This document shows positions 8,987 through 16,394 of a stretch of 28,379 nt of DNA, one piece after another. The position numbers were made by a program, and so were the translations under genes. This DNA comes from a virus, in the IMG/VR virus record IMGVR_UViG_3300020187_000159, positions 1-28,379 of that record; one strand, written 5' to 3'. The notes beneath the pieces are model-generated. The model saw only the letters and a list, made by a program, of their open reading frames with translations, was not told the DNA's origin and did not search any database. How positions within the stretch are numbered: the first letter of the stretch is position 1; each line of letters opens with the position of its first letter.

Positions 8987-9639
8987 ATATAGTAATAATA
9001 GGTCCTGGCAATGATGAGAACAGGTTTGGACGACAATTTGTAAATTTAGCAAAAAAAGATTTACATACGGTACACGAATTCTCATTTAGGACTATAAATG
9101 AATCGCCCCAAGAAATTGCTATTAGATTCAAAGAATTTATTTCAGAAATAGATACAATTAATGTCATGTTGTATAATGTTATGGCAGGGCATTATCCCGG
9201 TAACATATCAAATTTCGAACATACACATCCAGTTAATTTTGAAGAATGGAATGACACATTTATATGTAATGTTTCTTTGCCACATATGTTCTCTTTATCC
9301 TGCTTATCTAAAATGAATGAATCTTCTAGTATTATTTTTATGACTTCTACTGGATCTTATATGCCGCCCAAAGATTTAAATCTTTCGAAATATGCTGGCT
9401 ATTTTGGATCTAAATCGGCACAAAATCATTTGATGTGGGCTTTATCGGATCACAACGACAAAAAAAGTACAGTGTGTTCTATTGCTCCTCATTTCCCGTA
9501 TGAAGATAAGGTAATATCAAATAAAGTAATTTCGTCAACATATAATAAGATAATAAACATAACAAGTGCAGATAGTGGTAAAATATTTGCGTGTTGCCCA
9601 CCCTTGGGCAATATTTTCGTAGAGGAATTAAGAAAATGA
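8983..9639 (+). CDS. Short-chain dehydrogenase/reductase
   Basis: 218 residues from ATG at 8983, which overlaps the upstream stop as ATGA; a GTG nine bases earlier is less likely. The N-terminus is a Rossmann strand and glycine-containing turn (MNIVIIGPGN). CNVSLP (95-100) matches the conserved Asn region of SDRs, serines at 122/125 (MTSTGSY) precede Y140-x3-K144 (YFGSK), the classical catalytic Tyr and Lys. The glycine motif is unusual (GPGNDENRFGR rather than TGxxxGIG), as in diverged SDRs. It probably reduces or oxidises a carbonyl/hydroxyl on the cluster's product with NAD(P)H. Confidence 0.75.
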   Translation: MNIVIIGPGNDENRFGRQFVNLAKKDLHTVHEFSFRTINESPQEIAIRFKEFISEIDTINVMLYNVMAGHYPGNISNFEHTHPVNFEEWNDTFICNVSLPHMFSLSCLSKMNESSSIIFMTSTGSYMPPKDLNLSKYAGYFGSKSAQNHLMWALSDHNDKKSTVCSIAPHFPYEDKVISNKVISSTYNKIINITSADSGKIFACCPPLGNIFVEELRK

Positions 9640-10763
9640 CATTAGATAATGAAAGATTTTTTATTGAATTTTCAGATGGTGATAATCGATGGGATCCATT
9701 TGTTTTATATTTCAATGTAGCACAAAATAATATAACTGCATTTTGGAAAGAATGTTTTATTAAAAATTATATGGGATCAACAGAAGAAAATGATAATCCT
9801 CATTTACTAGACAAGCGATACATGCAAAGAGGATACACTGAAATATCTAGAAATATTGAAGTTGCATGTATAGAAATGAATTATGCCATTAACATCATCA
9901 ACACAAATTTAAATCCGGTAGGATATCCATTCATCGACTTAGAATTTACTCCTGAAAAAGTGAAAAATAAAGATATATATCGTGACCTTATGAATCAAAT
10001 ACATCACCAGTTCGAACTTTTAATTGGACAGGTATGGAATTTGAGTGATTGGTATTTAGATGCTGATGAAAAAACTCGCTGGGCAATTCACCAAATAAAC
10101 AATTATTGTCACGAAATAGAGTCGTATGTAGATGCTGAAAGTGATCTTGATGAAGGATTGGTTTATGGTCAAACCGGATTAAATTTTTGTTGCAACCAAA
10201 ACCGAGATGGCATCAAACGACAAGGCTTTGAGTATTTTGATTTAAGAGAAGAACATCTTGGAGATTTTATGCCCCAAGATCATGGATGGGGAGTAATGAT
10301 TCCATATTACAGCCAATTAGGCAAAACTCCTAGAGAAGCTTTTATGGACAACGATGAACATATTGATAAGAATAATATAACAGCTACTAGATATATGACA
10401 GGTGAAATAAACATTAGCTTGGCTGGTCCAGGTGTGGGACAAGGAATTATCACACCTGTACCTCTAGAAGGCGAGGAAATGATATTTAAAGAATGGCTAG
10501 AATCTAAAGGCTGGGATTATCATGATCCTTCTCTATGTATAGGCACGGCAATTATGGGACAGGTAGATTTTTCATTGTATCCAGGATCAACGTGGAAAGA
10601 TTTAGACTCTCTAGTAAAAAGATGTGATAATATAACTGAAATCGGGTTTGTTGATGAAAATATGAATAAAGTATTAAGTCAAAGATACGATTATACCTGG
10701 CAAGAGCAATATCAAGCTGAATTAGATTACTTTGGTCTAACAAATCCTCACTCACCAGAATAA
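9636..10763 (+). CDS. Unrecognised 375-residue protein of the radical SAM operon
   Basis: ATG at 9636 overlaps the SDR stop (ATGA); a GTG start 45 bases upstream would overlap the SDR more deeply and is less likely. The product is soluble and acidic, with no signal peptide or membrane helix. It is rich in aromatic residues and has His-containing segments (NQIHHQFELLIGQVW; DHGWGVMIPYYSQLGKTP) and a conserved-looking SLAGPGVGQG turn. I do not recognise the family. It sits between the oxygenase/SDR pair and two more radical SAM genes with almost no intergenic space, so it is probably part of the same pathway, as an enzyme, scaffold or substrate carrier. Confidence 0.75.
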   Translation: MTLDNERFFIEFSDGDNRWDPFVLYFNVAQNNITAFWKECFIKNYMGSTEENDNPHLLDKRYMQRGYTEISRNIEVACIEMNYAINIINTNLNPVGYPFIDLEFTPEKVKNKDIYRDLMNQIHHQFELLIGQVWNLSDWYLDADEKTRWAIHQINNYCHEIESYVDAESDLDEGLVYGQTGLNFCCNQNRDGIKRQGFEYFDLREEHLGDFMPQDHGWGVMIPYYSQLGKTPREAFMDNDEHIDKNNITATRYMTGEINISLAGPGVGQGIITPVPLEGEEMIFKEWLESKGWDYHDPSLCIGTAIMGQVDFSLYPGSTWKDLDSLVKRCDNITEIGFVDENMNKVLSQRYDYTWQEQYQAELDYFGLTNPHSPE

Positions 10764-10767
10764 CATT

Positions 10768-11886
10768 ATGAAAGATACTTTTTGCGTATTGCCATATATA
10801 CATGCAGTGTATAATCCATATGATTCTTCTAAAGAAGACTGTAGTGTACTTCCTTGTTGCAGATATGACTTTATGCATGAAACAGAGAATTCCGTTTCTC
10901 ATGAGCCTATAAAAAATTCTGAAATATTTCAAAGATTGCAAACAGAGCTTAGTAGTGGAGTGCAGTCTAAAGGATGCTGGCGGTGCTGGAAAGATGAATC
11001 TATAGGCATCCGGAGTTATAGGCAAGCAAATAATGAAACTTTTTCTGATGTAATTGAATCGGGTGAATATGCTGAAAAACAATTAAGATTTTTAGAAATC
11101 GTTCCTAGTAATGCATGTAACTTAGCGTGTTTGTCTTGCAACTCTGTTCTTTCTAGCAAATGGGTTCCTATTGATAACTTCATAGCTTCTGACAAAAAGA
11201 AGAACACTATTGAATTCACAGATTGGCGAACTCTTGATTTGTCCGGATTAACATATCTAAAGTTGATGGGCGGCGAGCCAATGTTTCTCAAGGACAATTT
11301 AGCGTTGTTGCAGCATCTATCAGTCAATGGTATGCTGAAGAATATTGACTTGCTTGTCATCACTAATTTAATGAATCCGCTAACTGAGAAGTGGAAGGAC
11401 TTGTTTTCAGAATGTAAATCAGTTATGATGTGTGTTAGTATAGATGCAATAGGGCCTCTTAATGAATATATTCGTGCAGATTCTAAATGGGACAGAGTGG
11501 AGAGCAACTTACAAGCTATGTTGGAGTTTTCAAAAAATATTGATATGCAAGTTTTTGTCAATACTGTTATTAGTATCTACAACGTAAACAAGTCCTTGGA
11601 AATTGAAAATTATTTTAAAGATATAAATGTACAAGCATCACAAGACCTTACTAGTTATCCTTTACATATTGATTCTAAGAGATTGCCTACTAAAATAAAA
11701 AAACAGCTTTTGGATTCGAACTGTCTTTCAAAAACAGTAATAGATAATTTAAATTTTGTTGATCAAAAAGATGGATTGATAGAAGAGTTTTTTCAGCATA
11801 CTGACGTATTAGATAAATATCATAAACGAAAGTTCGAAGATTACAACCCAGAGATGGCTAGACTACTGAGAGAAATAAATGAGTGA
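10768..11886 (+). CDS. Radical SAM protein 6 with N-terminal twitch/SPASM-like domain (subtype B, short)
   Basis: 372 residues, the shortest of the seven, starting four bases after the upstream stop. N-terminal ligands: C6 in FCVLPYIH, C25, CC at 30-31 and C70/C73 in GCWRCW. The catalytic motif is C117/C121/C124 (CNLACLSC), with GGEP at 168-171. EYIRADSKWDRVESNL is clear; the C-terminal block is reduced (HKRKFEDYNPEMARLL). The shorter length comes mainly from the region after the SAM-binding half-barrel. The FCVLPxxH opening is shared with the next gene, suggesting these two are a pair from a separate duplication. Confidence 0.9.
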   Translation: MKDTFCVLPYIHAVYNPYDSSKEDCSVLPCCRYDFMHETENSVSHEPIKNSEIFQRLQTELSSGVQSKGCWRCWKDESIGIRSYRQANNETFSDVIESGEYAEKQLRFLEIVPSNACNLACLSCNSVLSSKWVPIDNFIASDKKKNTIEFTDWRTLDLSGLTYLKLMGGEPMFLKDNLALLQHLSVNGMLKNIDLLVITNLMNPLTEKWKDLFSECKSVMMCVSIDAIGPLNEYIRADSKWDRVESNLQAMLEFSKNIDMQVFVNTVISIYNVNKSLEIENYFKDINVQASQDLTSYPLHIDSKRLPTKIKKQLLDSNCLSKTVIDNLNFVDQKDGLIEEFFQHTDVLDKYHKRKFEDYNPEMARLLREINE

Positions 11887-13180
11887 CTCCTCAAGCTGGA
11901 CAGGTCCAGATAGATATTTTAAGAAAGACAATAAAACTTTTTGTGTCTTACCTTTTGTACATATACATGTAGATACTGACGGTATATACAAGCCTTGTTG
12001 TGTAAGTCCTCGTGGATTGTCGCAGGCAGAGGGGCACATGGGTGATGTCACTAAAATTCCTGTCGAAGAGATATTTAACAGCGATGAGATGAAAAAATTT
12101 AGACTTGATGTTTTGAATGGAGTTTCTAGACCAGACATATGTGACACTTGTTATCAAGGAGACGCAGGCGGCTTTAGCACATACAGAACAGGACAAAACG
12201 AAAACTTAAATGATTTGATTGAGTCTAGTATAGAAGCTATGGAGGCCGACGGATATTTAGAACCTAAACTAAAAAGTTGGGACATTCGTTACAGTAATCT
12301 ATGTAATTTAAAATGCAGAACATGTGGCGATCCTTACAGCACTACTTGGTCAAAGGAAGAAGAGAACTTTAATGGCGGTACTTACACTGAATTGAAAGCA
12401 TTTGAAGAAGGCAAAGATCCTTTAGAGAATCAATATGAAAATGTAGAAAAGATATACTTTGCAGGCGGTGAGCCTATGATTATGCCCGAGCATTATGCAG
12501 CATTAACTAAGCTGATTGACATGGATCGTGCTAAAGAGATTCAATTATATTATAACAGCAACATGACTAAACTAAATTACAATAAACATTATATGCCTGA
12601 TTATTGGAAAGAGTTCAAAGAGGTGCGAATCGGATTAAGTATAGATCATTACGGAGATAGGGCTAACTACATACGAAACGGGTCTGTCAAATGGAATAAA
12701 ATTGAAACTAATATAAGGACATTGAAAGGATACCCTAATTTAAAATATTGGATTCAACCTACCATTAGTCTAATGAATGTGTATACCTTGACAGATATGC
12801 ACAAATATTTTTTTGAAAACAATTTAATACCTGATGTAAATAGTATAATGTTTAATATATTATACAATCCTCAACACTGGTCTGTTAAAATATTACCGAG
12901 AAATATTAAAAACGACATACAAGAAAAGATTCGTGTTCACGTTGAGTGGTTCACAGAAAACGGTGGGGCTCCCCCTGCTATAGAACAGTTTATTACTCTA
13001 TCAAAGTATCTTGACGAATCTTTTGAACTAGAACAAGAAAATAGATTCATCAGAGATTTTATCTTTAGGACTAATCAACTAGATTCATTTAGAAACGAGT
13101 CCTTTCCAGAGACCTTTCCTGAATACAGAGAATGGTGGGAAGAAATATCAAAAGATATTATAGCGGTGTCTAATATATGA
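11879..13180 (+). CDS. Radical SAM protein 7 with N-terminal twitch/SPASM-like domain (subtype B)
   Basis: 433 residues, eight-base overlap with radical SAM 6. It has the clearest SPASM-like N-terminus: FCVLPFVHIHVDTDGIYKPC then C41, followed by EEIFNSDEMKKFR and C88/C91 (CDTC), the order seen in C-terminal SPASM domains of peptide-modifying enzymes. The core motif is C142/C146/C149 (CNLKCRTC), GGEP at 196-199. NYIRNGSVKWNKIETNI and FRNESFPETFPEY are the shared signatures. Catalysis should be intact. The overlapping start of the sulfotransferase-like gene shows the operon continues. Confidence 0.9.
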   Translation: MSDSSSWTGPDRYFKKDNKTFCVLPFVHIHVDTDGIYKPCCVSPRGLSQAEGHMGDVTKIPVEEIFNSDEMKKFRLDVLNGVSRPDICDTCYQGDAGGFSTYRTGQNENLNDLIESSIEAMEADGYLEPKLKSWDIRYSNLCNLKCRTCGDPYSTTWSKEEENFNGGTYTELKAFEEGKDPLENQYENVEKIYFAGGEPMIMPEHYAALTKLIDMDRAKEIQLYYNSNMTKLNYNKHYMPDYWKEFKEVRIGLSIDHYGDRANYIRNGSVKWNKIETNIRTLKGYPNLKYWIQPTISLMNVYTLTDMHKYFFENNLIPDVNSIMFNILYNPQHWSVKILPRNIKNDIQEKIRVHVEWFTENGGAPPAIEQFITLSKYLDESFELEQENRFIRDFIFRTNQLDSFRNESFPETFPEYREWWEEISKDIIAVSNI

Positions 13181-13917
13181 AGTACTATGTATATTCTCCT
13201 TTGGGAAGAACCGGAAGCATCAGGGTGTTGCATTATATTAATAGTAGAGATAGAGCATTGGCTATTTCCAAATCTTTTCATTCACATCACGATGAAAAAT
13301 ATGGCGCACATGTTTTCAGAATCAAGAAATCTCAATCCGAAATTGTGGAGAAAGAAGAAAAATTAGATTACACCGTTGTTGATAATGTTAAACACTGGAT
13401 TTTTCCTAAAGAGTTATCTGACTTAGTTCCAGACAGTGTAGCAATGCATTCTCATACATGTATGTGGGCAAAAGACAATGATTGGACACATATTTTAACT
13501 ACTCGCAAAGATAAAACAGAACTTGCAATGAGTCTTATGATAGCTGACAGATCAGGGGATTGGTTAGCTATCCCTAATGATAAAAAAAGTGACATAAAAC
13601 CTTTTAAATTGGATACTCGCCATTATCTCTTTTGTCTTAAACTGTGTGAAGGAAGAGAGCAAGCTTTTTTAAAAGGAGTAAAAAAGGATACAGGTAAAGA
13701 TCCTATTATAATATATTTAGAAGATACTCGTAAAGAAATAGAAGAAAAGTTAGGAATGAAAATAGCTGAAAAATCATTCATGGAAAGAGAAAAACATATT
13801 AGTTCACGAAGACCCAAAGATTATATCCTTAATTATGACGAACTAAAAGAAGTGTATGATGACTTCATAGAAAACAAGGAATATTATATGAGTATTCCTT
13901 TTAAGGATTTATATTAA
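13177..13917 (+). CDS. Sulfotransferase-like protein
   Basis: 246 residues, ATGA overlap with radical SAM 7. The N-terminus (YYVYSPLGRTGSIRVLHYI) has the strand-loop-helix of the PAPS 5'-phosphosulfate-binding loop of sulfotransferases. HSHTCMWAKDNDWTHILTTR followed by KDKTELAMSLMIA resembles the 3'-phosphate-binding strand/helix with its conserved Arg. If right, it transfers sulfate from PAPS to a hydroxyl or amine. It is the last gene of the operon, which fits a finishing step. Nucleotide kinases share a similar loop, but the loop here lacks GKS/T. Moderate confidence in the family, low in the substrate. Confidence 0.6.
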   Translation: MKYYVYSPLGRTGSIRVLHYINSRDRALAISKSFHSHHDEKYGAHVFRIKKSQSEIVEKEEKLDYTVVDNVKHWIFPKELSDLVPDSVAMHSHTCMWAKDNDWTHILTTRKDKTELAMSLMIADRSGDWLAIPNDKKSDIKPFKLDTRHYLFCLKLCEGREQAFLKGVKKDTGKDPIIIYLEDTRKEIEEKLGMKIAEKSFMEREKHISSRRPKDYILNYDELKEVYDDFIENKEYYMSIPFKDLY

Positions 13918-13991
13918 CGAATACTTTAACGTAAACAAAGGATTTTCAGAATAAGTACAAGGTTAAAGTCGTAAGTTAAATAAATAGATGT

Positions 13992-14300
13992 ATGGGAGAC
14001 ATAATACAGTTTAAGACAAAAGAGATAATCGAGACTGAAGATAAAATCATCGGGCACCGTATTTCTTTTTACACAGAAGAAGAGCTAGACATTACGCTTA
14101 TAGCTTTGAATGTCTATGGCTTTGAAGAAGTCAGATTTTCACGCACGAACCTGAAAGACCTAGACCCACTTTACATAAAAAGATGTTTGATTAAGATGAG
14201 AGGTTCTAGTCTTATTTCAACACTAGGATTTAAAGTGATAAATATCATTATCACAAACATTGAAGAAGTAACGGAGAATGATTATGCCGATGAAGTTTAA
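13992..14300 (+). CDS. Uncharacterised 102-residue protein
   Basis: Alternating charged and hydrophobic residues suggest a small mixed alpha/beta domain; no Cys motif, signal or membrane segment. The start is ATG at 13992 with no clear ribosome-binding site; an out-of-frame ATG lies four bases upstream. The 74 bases before it (13918-13991) are AT-rich and hold no convincing hairpin; AATAAATA at 13979-13986 is a weak match to a T4 late element. The next gene overlaps its 3' end. Family not recognised. Confidence 0.6.
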   Translation: MGDIIQFKTKEIIETEDKIIGHRISFYTEEELDITLIALNVYGFEEVRFSRTNLKDLDPLYIKRCLIKMRGSSLISTLGFKVINIIITNIEEVTENDYADEV

Positions 14301-14463
14301 ACCATCCACATATAAAAGAGTAGGCGGTATCAAAAAAGGTACACATACTTACATGTCAGGCGCATCTAATGCAGCACTACAAGAAGCTGCTCATGCAAAT
14401 CTAACAACGCCTAAGATGAGAGACAAGATCATGAAAGAACTTGTCAGGAGAGGCGTGCTTTAA
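14284..14463 (+). CDS. Small basic protein, 59 residues
   Basis: Three in-frame ATGs (14278, 14284, 14290) are possible. GGAG at 14273-14276 is only one base from the first but seven from the second, so 14284 is the best start. The product is basic with a C-terminal helix (TTPKMRDKIMKELVRRGVL). It overlaps the gene before it and its TAA overlaps the next ATG, so the three genes 13992-14780 form a coupled unit upstream of phoH. Function unknown. Confidence 0.6.
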   Translation: MPMKFKPSTYKRVGGIKKGTHTYMSGASNAALQEAAHANLTTPKMRDKIMKELVRRGVL

Positions 14464-14780
14464 TGCCAACATACAATTTTGAGAATACTGAGACTGGTGA
14501 GATCACTCAGGAGATTATGAAAATCTCTGAGCGTGATGAATTTTTAGAAAACAATCCACAACTCAAATCTGTCATGTTAAGCGCACCTGGTACGGTCAAA
14601 GGCACTGGCGACAGAACAAAAACACCCGGAGGCTTTAAAGAAGTCTTATCAAAAATATCAGAAGCAAATCCGACTAGTGCATTGGCGTCAGACTTTGGTC
14701 ACAAAGACCACAAGTCAGTTACTACTCGGAATATAGTCCAAAAACACAGAGAAAAAGCAGGAGGTAGTATTTCAGAGTAA
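14463..14780 (+). CDS. FmdB-like small phage protein lacking zinc cysteines
   Basis: 105 residues. The opening MPTYNFENTETGEITQEIMK followed by SERDEFLENNPQLKSV resembles the N-terminal strand pattern of FmdB-type zinc ribbons (MPxYxF...), and a similar protein is common in marine T4-like phages. No cysteines are present, so no zinc site can form. The C-terminal part is a polar extension ending in a basic segment (VQKHREKAGGS). It lies directly upstream of phoH. Role unknown; regulatory function is only a family-level suggestion. Confidence 0.65.
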   Translation: MPTYNFENTETGEITQEIMKISERDEFLENNPQLKSVMLSAPGTVKGTGDRTKTPGGFKEVLSKISEANPTSALASDFGHKDHKSVTTRNIVQKHREKAGGSISE

Positions 14781-14827
14781 GTTTTATATTATGGTTCTTT
14801 AACTTTAACCCAACATAGGATATTTCT

Positions 14828-15577
14828 ATGCCAAAGAAGAATCTTCAGTTAGTACAAAACGAAAAAAATGAAAGACGTCCATCTAATAGTCTCAAGATTA
14901 CACTTGACGATATGATTACAATTTCAGCAAAGACCGAAAATCAAGGCCAGTTTATGTCCCAATACAGACATAACCCGGCCTTTTTGTTGCACGGCTGCGC
15001 TGGAACGGGGAAGACTTTCATTGCCTTATATCGTGCGTTAGAAGAAGTTCTAGATAAACAAAACGGTTATGGAAAAGTAGTTATTGTACGATCCGCAGTA
15101 CCAAGTAGAGACATTGGACACTTACCAGGAAGCGAAGAGGAGAAGACAGAAGTATACAGTGCGCCTTATCAATCTATGTGCGAGGAGTTTTTCCCCACAA
15201 AAGATAAGCCGTATAAAAGATTAGCAGAACAAAAACATTTGGAGTTTATGTGTACTTCATATGTTAGAGGCATTACATTGGATCATGCTATTGTTATCGT
15301 TGACGAGTGTCAGAACTTGAACGACATGGAACTCAATAGTATCATGACACGAGTAGGCGTTAATACAAAGATCATATTTTGCGGAGACTTCCGGCAAACA
15401 GACTTGTCTAAACGCTATGATATGTCAGGTATGAGGCAGTTTATGCTCACAACCGAAGCCATGCCATCATTCTGTTCAGTTGAGTTTGGACCCGATGATA
15501 TTGTCAGATCCGAGCTAGTCAGGGAGTATATCTTGGCCAGAATGCAGTATGAGGACGACTATAGCGTAAGTGCTTGA
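14828..15577 (+). CDS. phoH: PhoH-like P-loop ATPase
   Basis: 249 residues. Walker A is at 56-63 (GCAGTGKT) and Walker B at 154-160 (AIVIVDE), followed by QNL and the sensor-like IIFCGDFRQTD, all typical of the PhoH family. The first 30 residues are a poorly conserved extension. PhoH is a widespread marine phage gene; in bacteria the family is linked to phosphate starvation and RNA metabolism, but its role in infection is not settled. AGGA at 14817-14820 is the ribosome-binding site. The stop codon is embedded in the first arm of the repeat structure described at 15568-15652. Confidence 0.93.
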   Translation: MPKKNLQLVQNEKNERRPSNSLKITLDDMITISAKTENQGQFMSQYRHNPAFLLHGCAGTGKTFIALYRALEEVLDKQNGYGKVVIVRSAVPSRDIGHLPGSEEEKTEVYSAPYQSMCEEFFPTKDKPYKRLAEQKHLEFMCTSYVRGITLDHAIVIVDECQNLNDMELNSIMTRVGVNTKIIFCGDFRQTDLSKRYDMSGMRQFMLTTEAMPSFCSVEFGPDDIVRSELVREYILARMQYEDDYSVSA

Positions 15578-15652
15578 TTTGACTCAATAAAAAACTGTGA
15601 GGAAATCAAGTACTTACAATTATTTTAGAACCTCTAAGGAAATCAAGTACTT
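15568..15652 (+). repeat. Three-copy inverted/direct repeat overlapping the phoH stop
   Basis: AAGTGCTTGATTT at 15568-15580 is the reverse complement (one G-U wobble) of AAATCAAGTACTT at 15603-15615, and the latter recurs as a direct repeat at 15640-15652 inside the terminator. The direct repeat is 16 bases with one flanking base (AGGAAATCAAGTACTT at 15600-15615 and 15637-15652). Arm 1 can therefore pair with copy 2 or copy 3. Pairing with copy 3 would break the terminator hairpin. Confidence 0.7.
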
Positions 15653-15664
15653 GGAGGTTTTTTT
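15629..15664 (+). terminator. Rho-independent terminator after phoH
   Basis: AACCTCTAAG (15629-15638) pairs with CTTGGAGGTT (15650-15659) through ten base pairs including one U-G, with an 11-base loop, followed by seven T residues (15658-15664). It separates phoH from the promoter that begins five bases later. The right arm overlaps the third repeat copy. Confidence 0.8.
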
Positions 15665-15668
15665 ATGC

Positions 15669-15697
15669 TTGACATTCTCACCTACTTTTGTTATAAT
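15669..15697 (+). promoter_or_regulatory. Consensus sigma70 early promoter
   Basis: TTGACA (15669-15674), 17-base spacer, TATAAT (15692-15697); perfect hexamers. Predicted start about 15704. It lies immediately after the phoH terminator and opens the transcription unit containing the small genes at 15733-16390 and probably the glycosyltransferase-like gene. Confidence 0.8.
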
Positions 15698-15732
15698 AGT
15701 TTTACAGAATGAGAAAAGAGAGGGAAAAAGTT

Positions 15733-15948
15733 ATGTGGAATCTTGAAGGCATGCAAGTTTGGGGTAGTTATCTAGACTCAGTGGAAGTTTCTGGTAGAGT
15801 CACGCTTAGTCGTGTAGCATATGGCGGCAGCGTTCAGCATCACATTAAACTCGATAAAGGGCTTTCTATTGCTGAAGGTAGAGTAACTCGACCTGCGGGT
15901 GATGTTATAATCATCGAACACAAACACATTACAAGGGTGAAAGACTAA
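15733..15948 (+). CDS. Conserved 71-residue phage protein
   Basis: The frame is open from ATG 15709, but that codon would fall about five bases from the predicted transcription start with no ribosome-binding site. ATG at 15733 has GAGAGG about eight bases upstream, so it is chosen. The product (MWNLEGMQVWGSYLDSVEVS...) looks like a small beta-barrel: alternating hydrophobic strands and Gly-Gly turns (RVAYGGSVQHHIKLD). Similar proteins occur in marine T4-like phages by my recollection, without assigned function. Confidence 0.65.
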   Translation: MWNLEGMQVWGSYLDSVEVSGRVTLSRVAYGGSVQHHIKLDKGLSIAEGRVTRPAGDVIIIEHKHITRVKD

Positions 15949-16091
15949 TGATTGTAGTTTCAAATCAATATTACTCTGCCAGGTTTTCGTGTATGCAGGA
16001 AGTACTTGACTTTTTTGGTGAAGAAGTATATAATAGTCTTCTAAACAACAATCACTCAGAGCTGAGTATGAGTTATATAACACCTGCATAA
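15948..16091 (+). CDS. 47-residue unknown protein
   Basis: ATG overlaps the upstream TAA by one base, and its own TAA overlaps the next ATG by one base, so three genes in a row share TAATG junctions. The product (MIVVSNQYYSARFSCMQEVL...) has one predicted amphipathic helix and no known motif. A consensus-like promoter lies inside its coding sequence. Confidence 0.5.
   Translation: MIVVSNQYYSARFSCMQEVLDFFGEEVYNSLLNNNHSELSMSYITPA
16006..16034 (+). promoter_or_regulatory. Internal sigma70-like promoter
   Basis: TTGACT (16006-16011), 17-base spacer, TATAAT (16029-16034), lying inside the 47-codon gene. It would start transcription about 50 bases before the 99-residue gene at 16091. One mismatch in the -35. 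Confidence 0.55.
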
Positions 16092-16390
16092 TGGCAAAAA
16101 AAGAACGATACAAATTTCCTAATCCTACTGACCCGACGGCAGAACTTATTAAGCGGCGCCGATTACAGATTCTTATACATTCTTGTATCTATTATGTCCT
16201 CGATACAACTATTATAGCTGATGACAAGTTTGATAATTGGGCGCTAGAATTAGAAAAATTGCTGAAAGATAATCCCGGTCTATATAGTGATAGATTTGAT
16301 TTTGCGTTTGAAAAATGGGATAGCGCATCTGGTTTTGATTTACCCCTACGAGACCCCTGGGTGTTGTCAACTGCCCAACGGATGATTTAA
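16091..16390 (+). CDS. 99-residue protein resembling the ligase Ia domain
   Basis: Residues 26-55 (LQILIHSCIYYVLDTTIIAD then DKFDNWALELEKL) resemble the Ia domain of NAD-dependent DNA ligases, whose motif is Y-x-Y-x-x-D-x-P-x-I-S-D-x-E-Y-D-x-L. No adenylation domain follows, so this cannot be a ligase; it may be a domain remnant or a small binding protein with the same helical hairpin. The C-terminus (SGFDLPLRDPWVLSTAQRM) is distinct. It sits between a tiny gene and a glycosyltransferase-like gene. The resemblance is by eye only. Confidence 0.6.
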   Translation: MAKKERYKFPNPTDPTAELIKRRRLQILIHSCIYYVLDTTIIADDKFDNWALELEKLLKDNPGLYSDRFDFAFEKWDSASGFDLPLRDPWVLSTAQRMI

Positions 16391-16394
16391 TATA

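Noticed and set aside
10552-11561. Two long minus-strand ORFs of 176 and 181 codons
   Set aside because: Antisense to the unknown protein and radical SAM 6, whose motifs are clear on the plus strand; no plausible domain on the minus strand.
1404-13180. Pseudogene decay among the radical SAM copies
   Set aside because: All seven retain uninterrupted frames, CX3CX2C, GGEP and the auxiliary cysteines.
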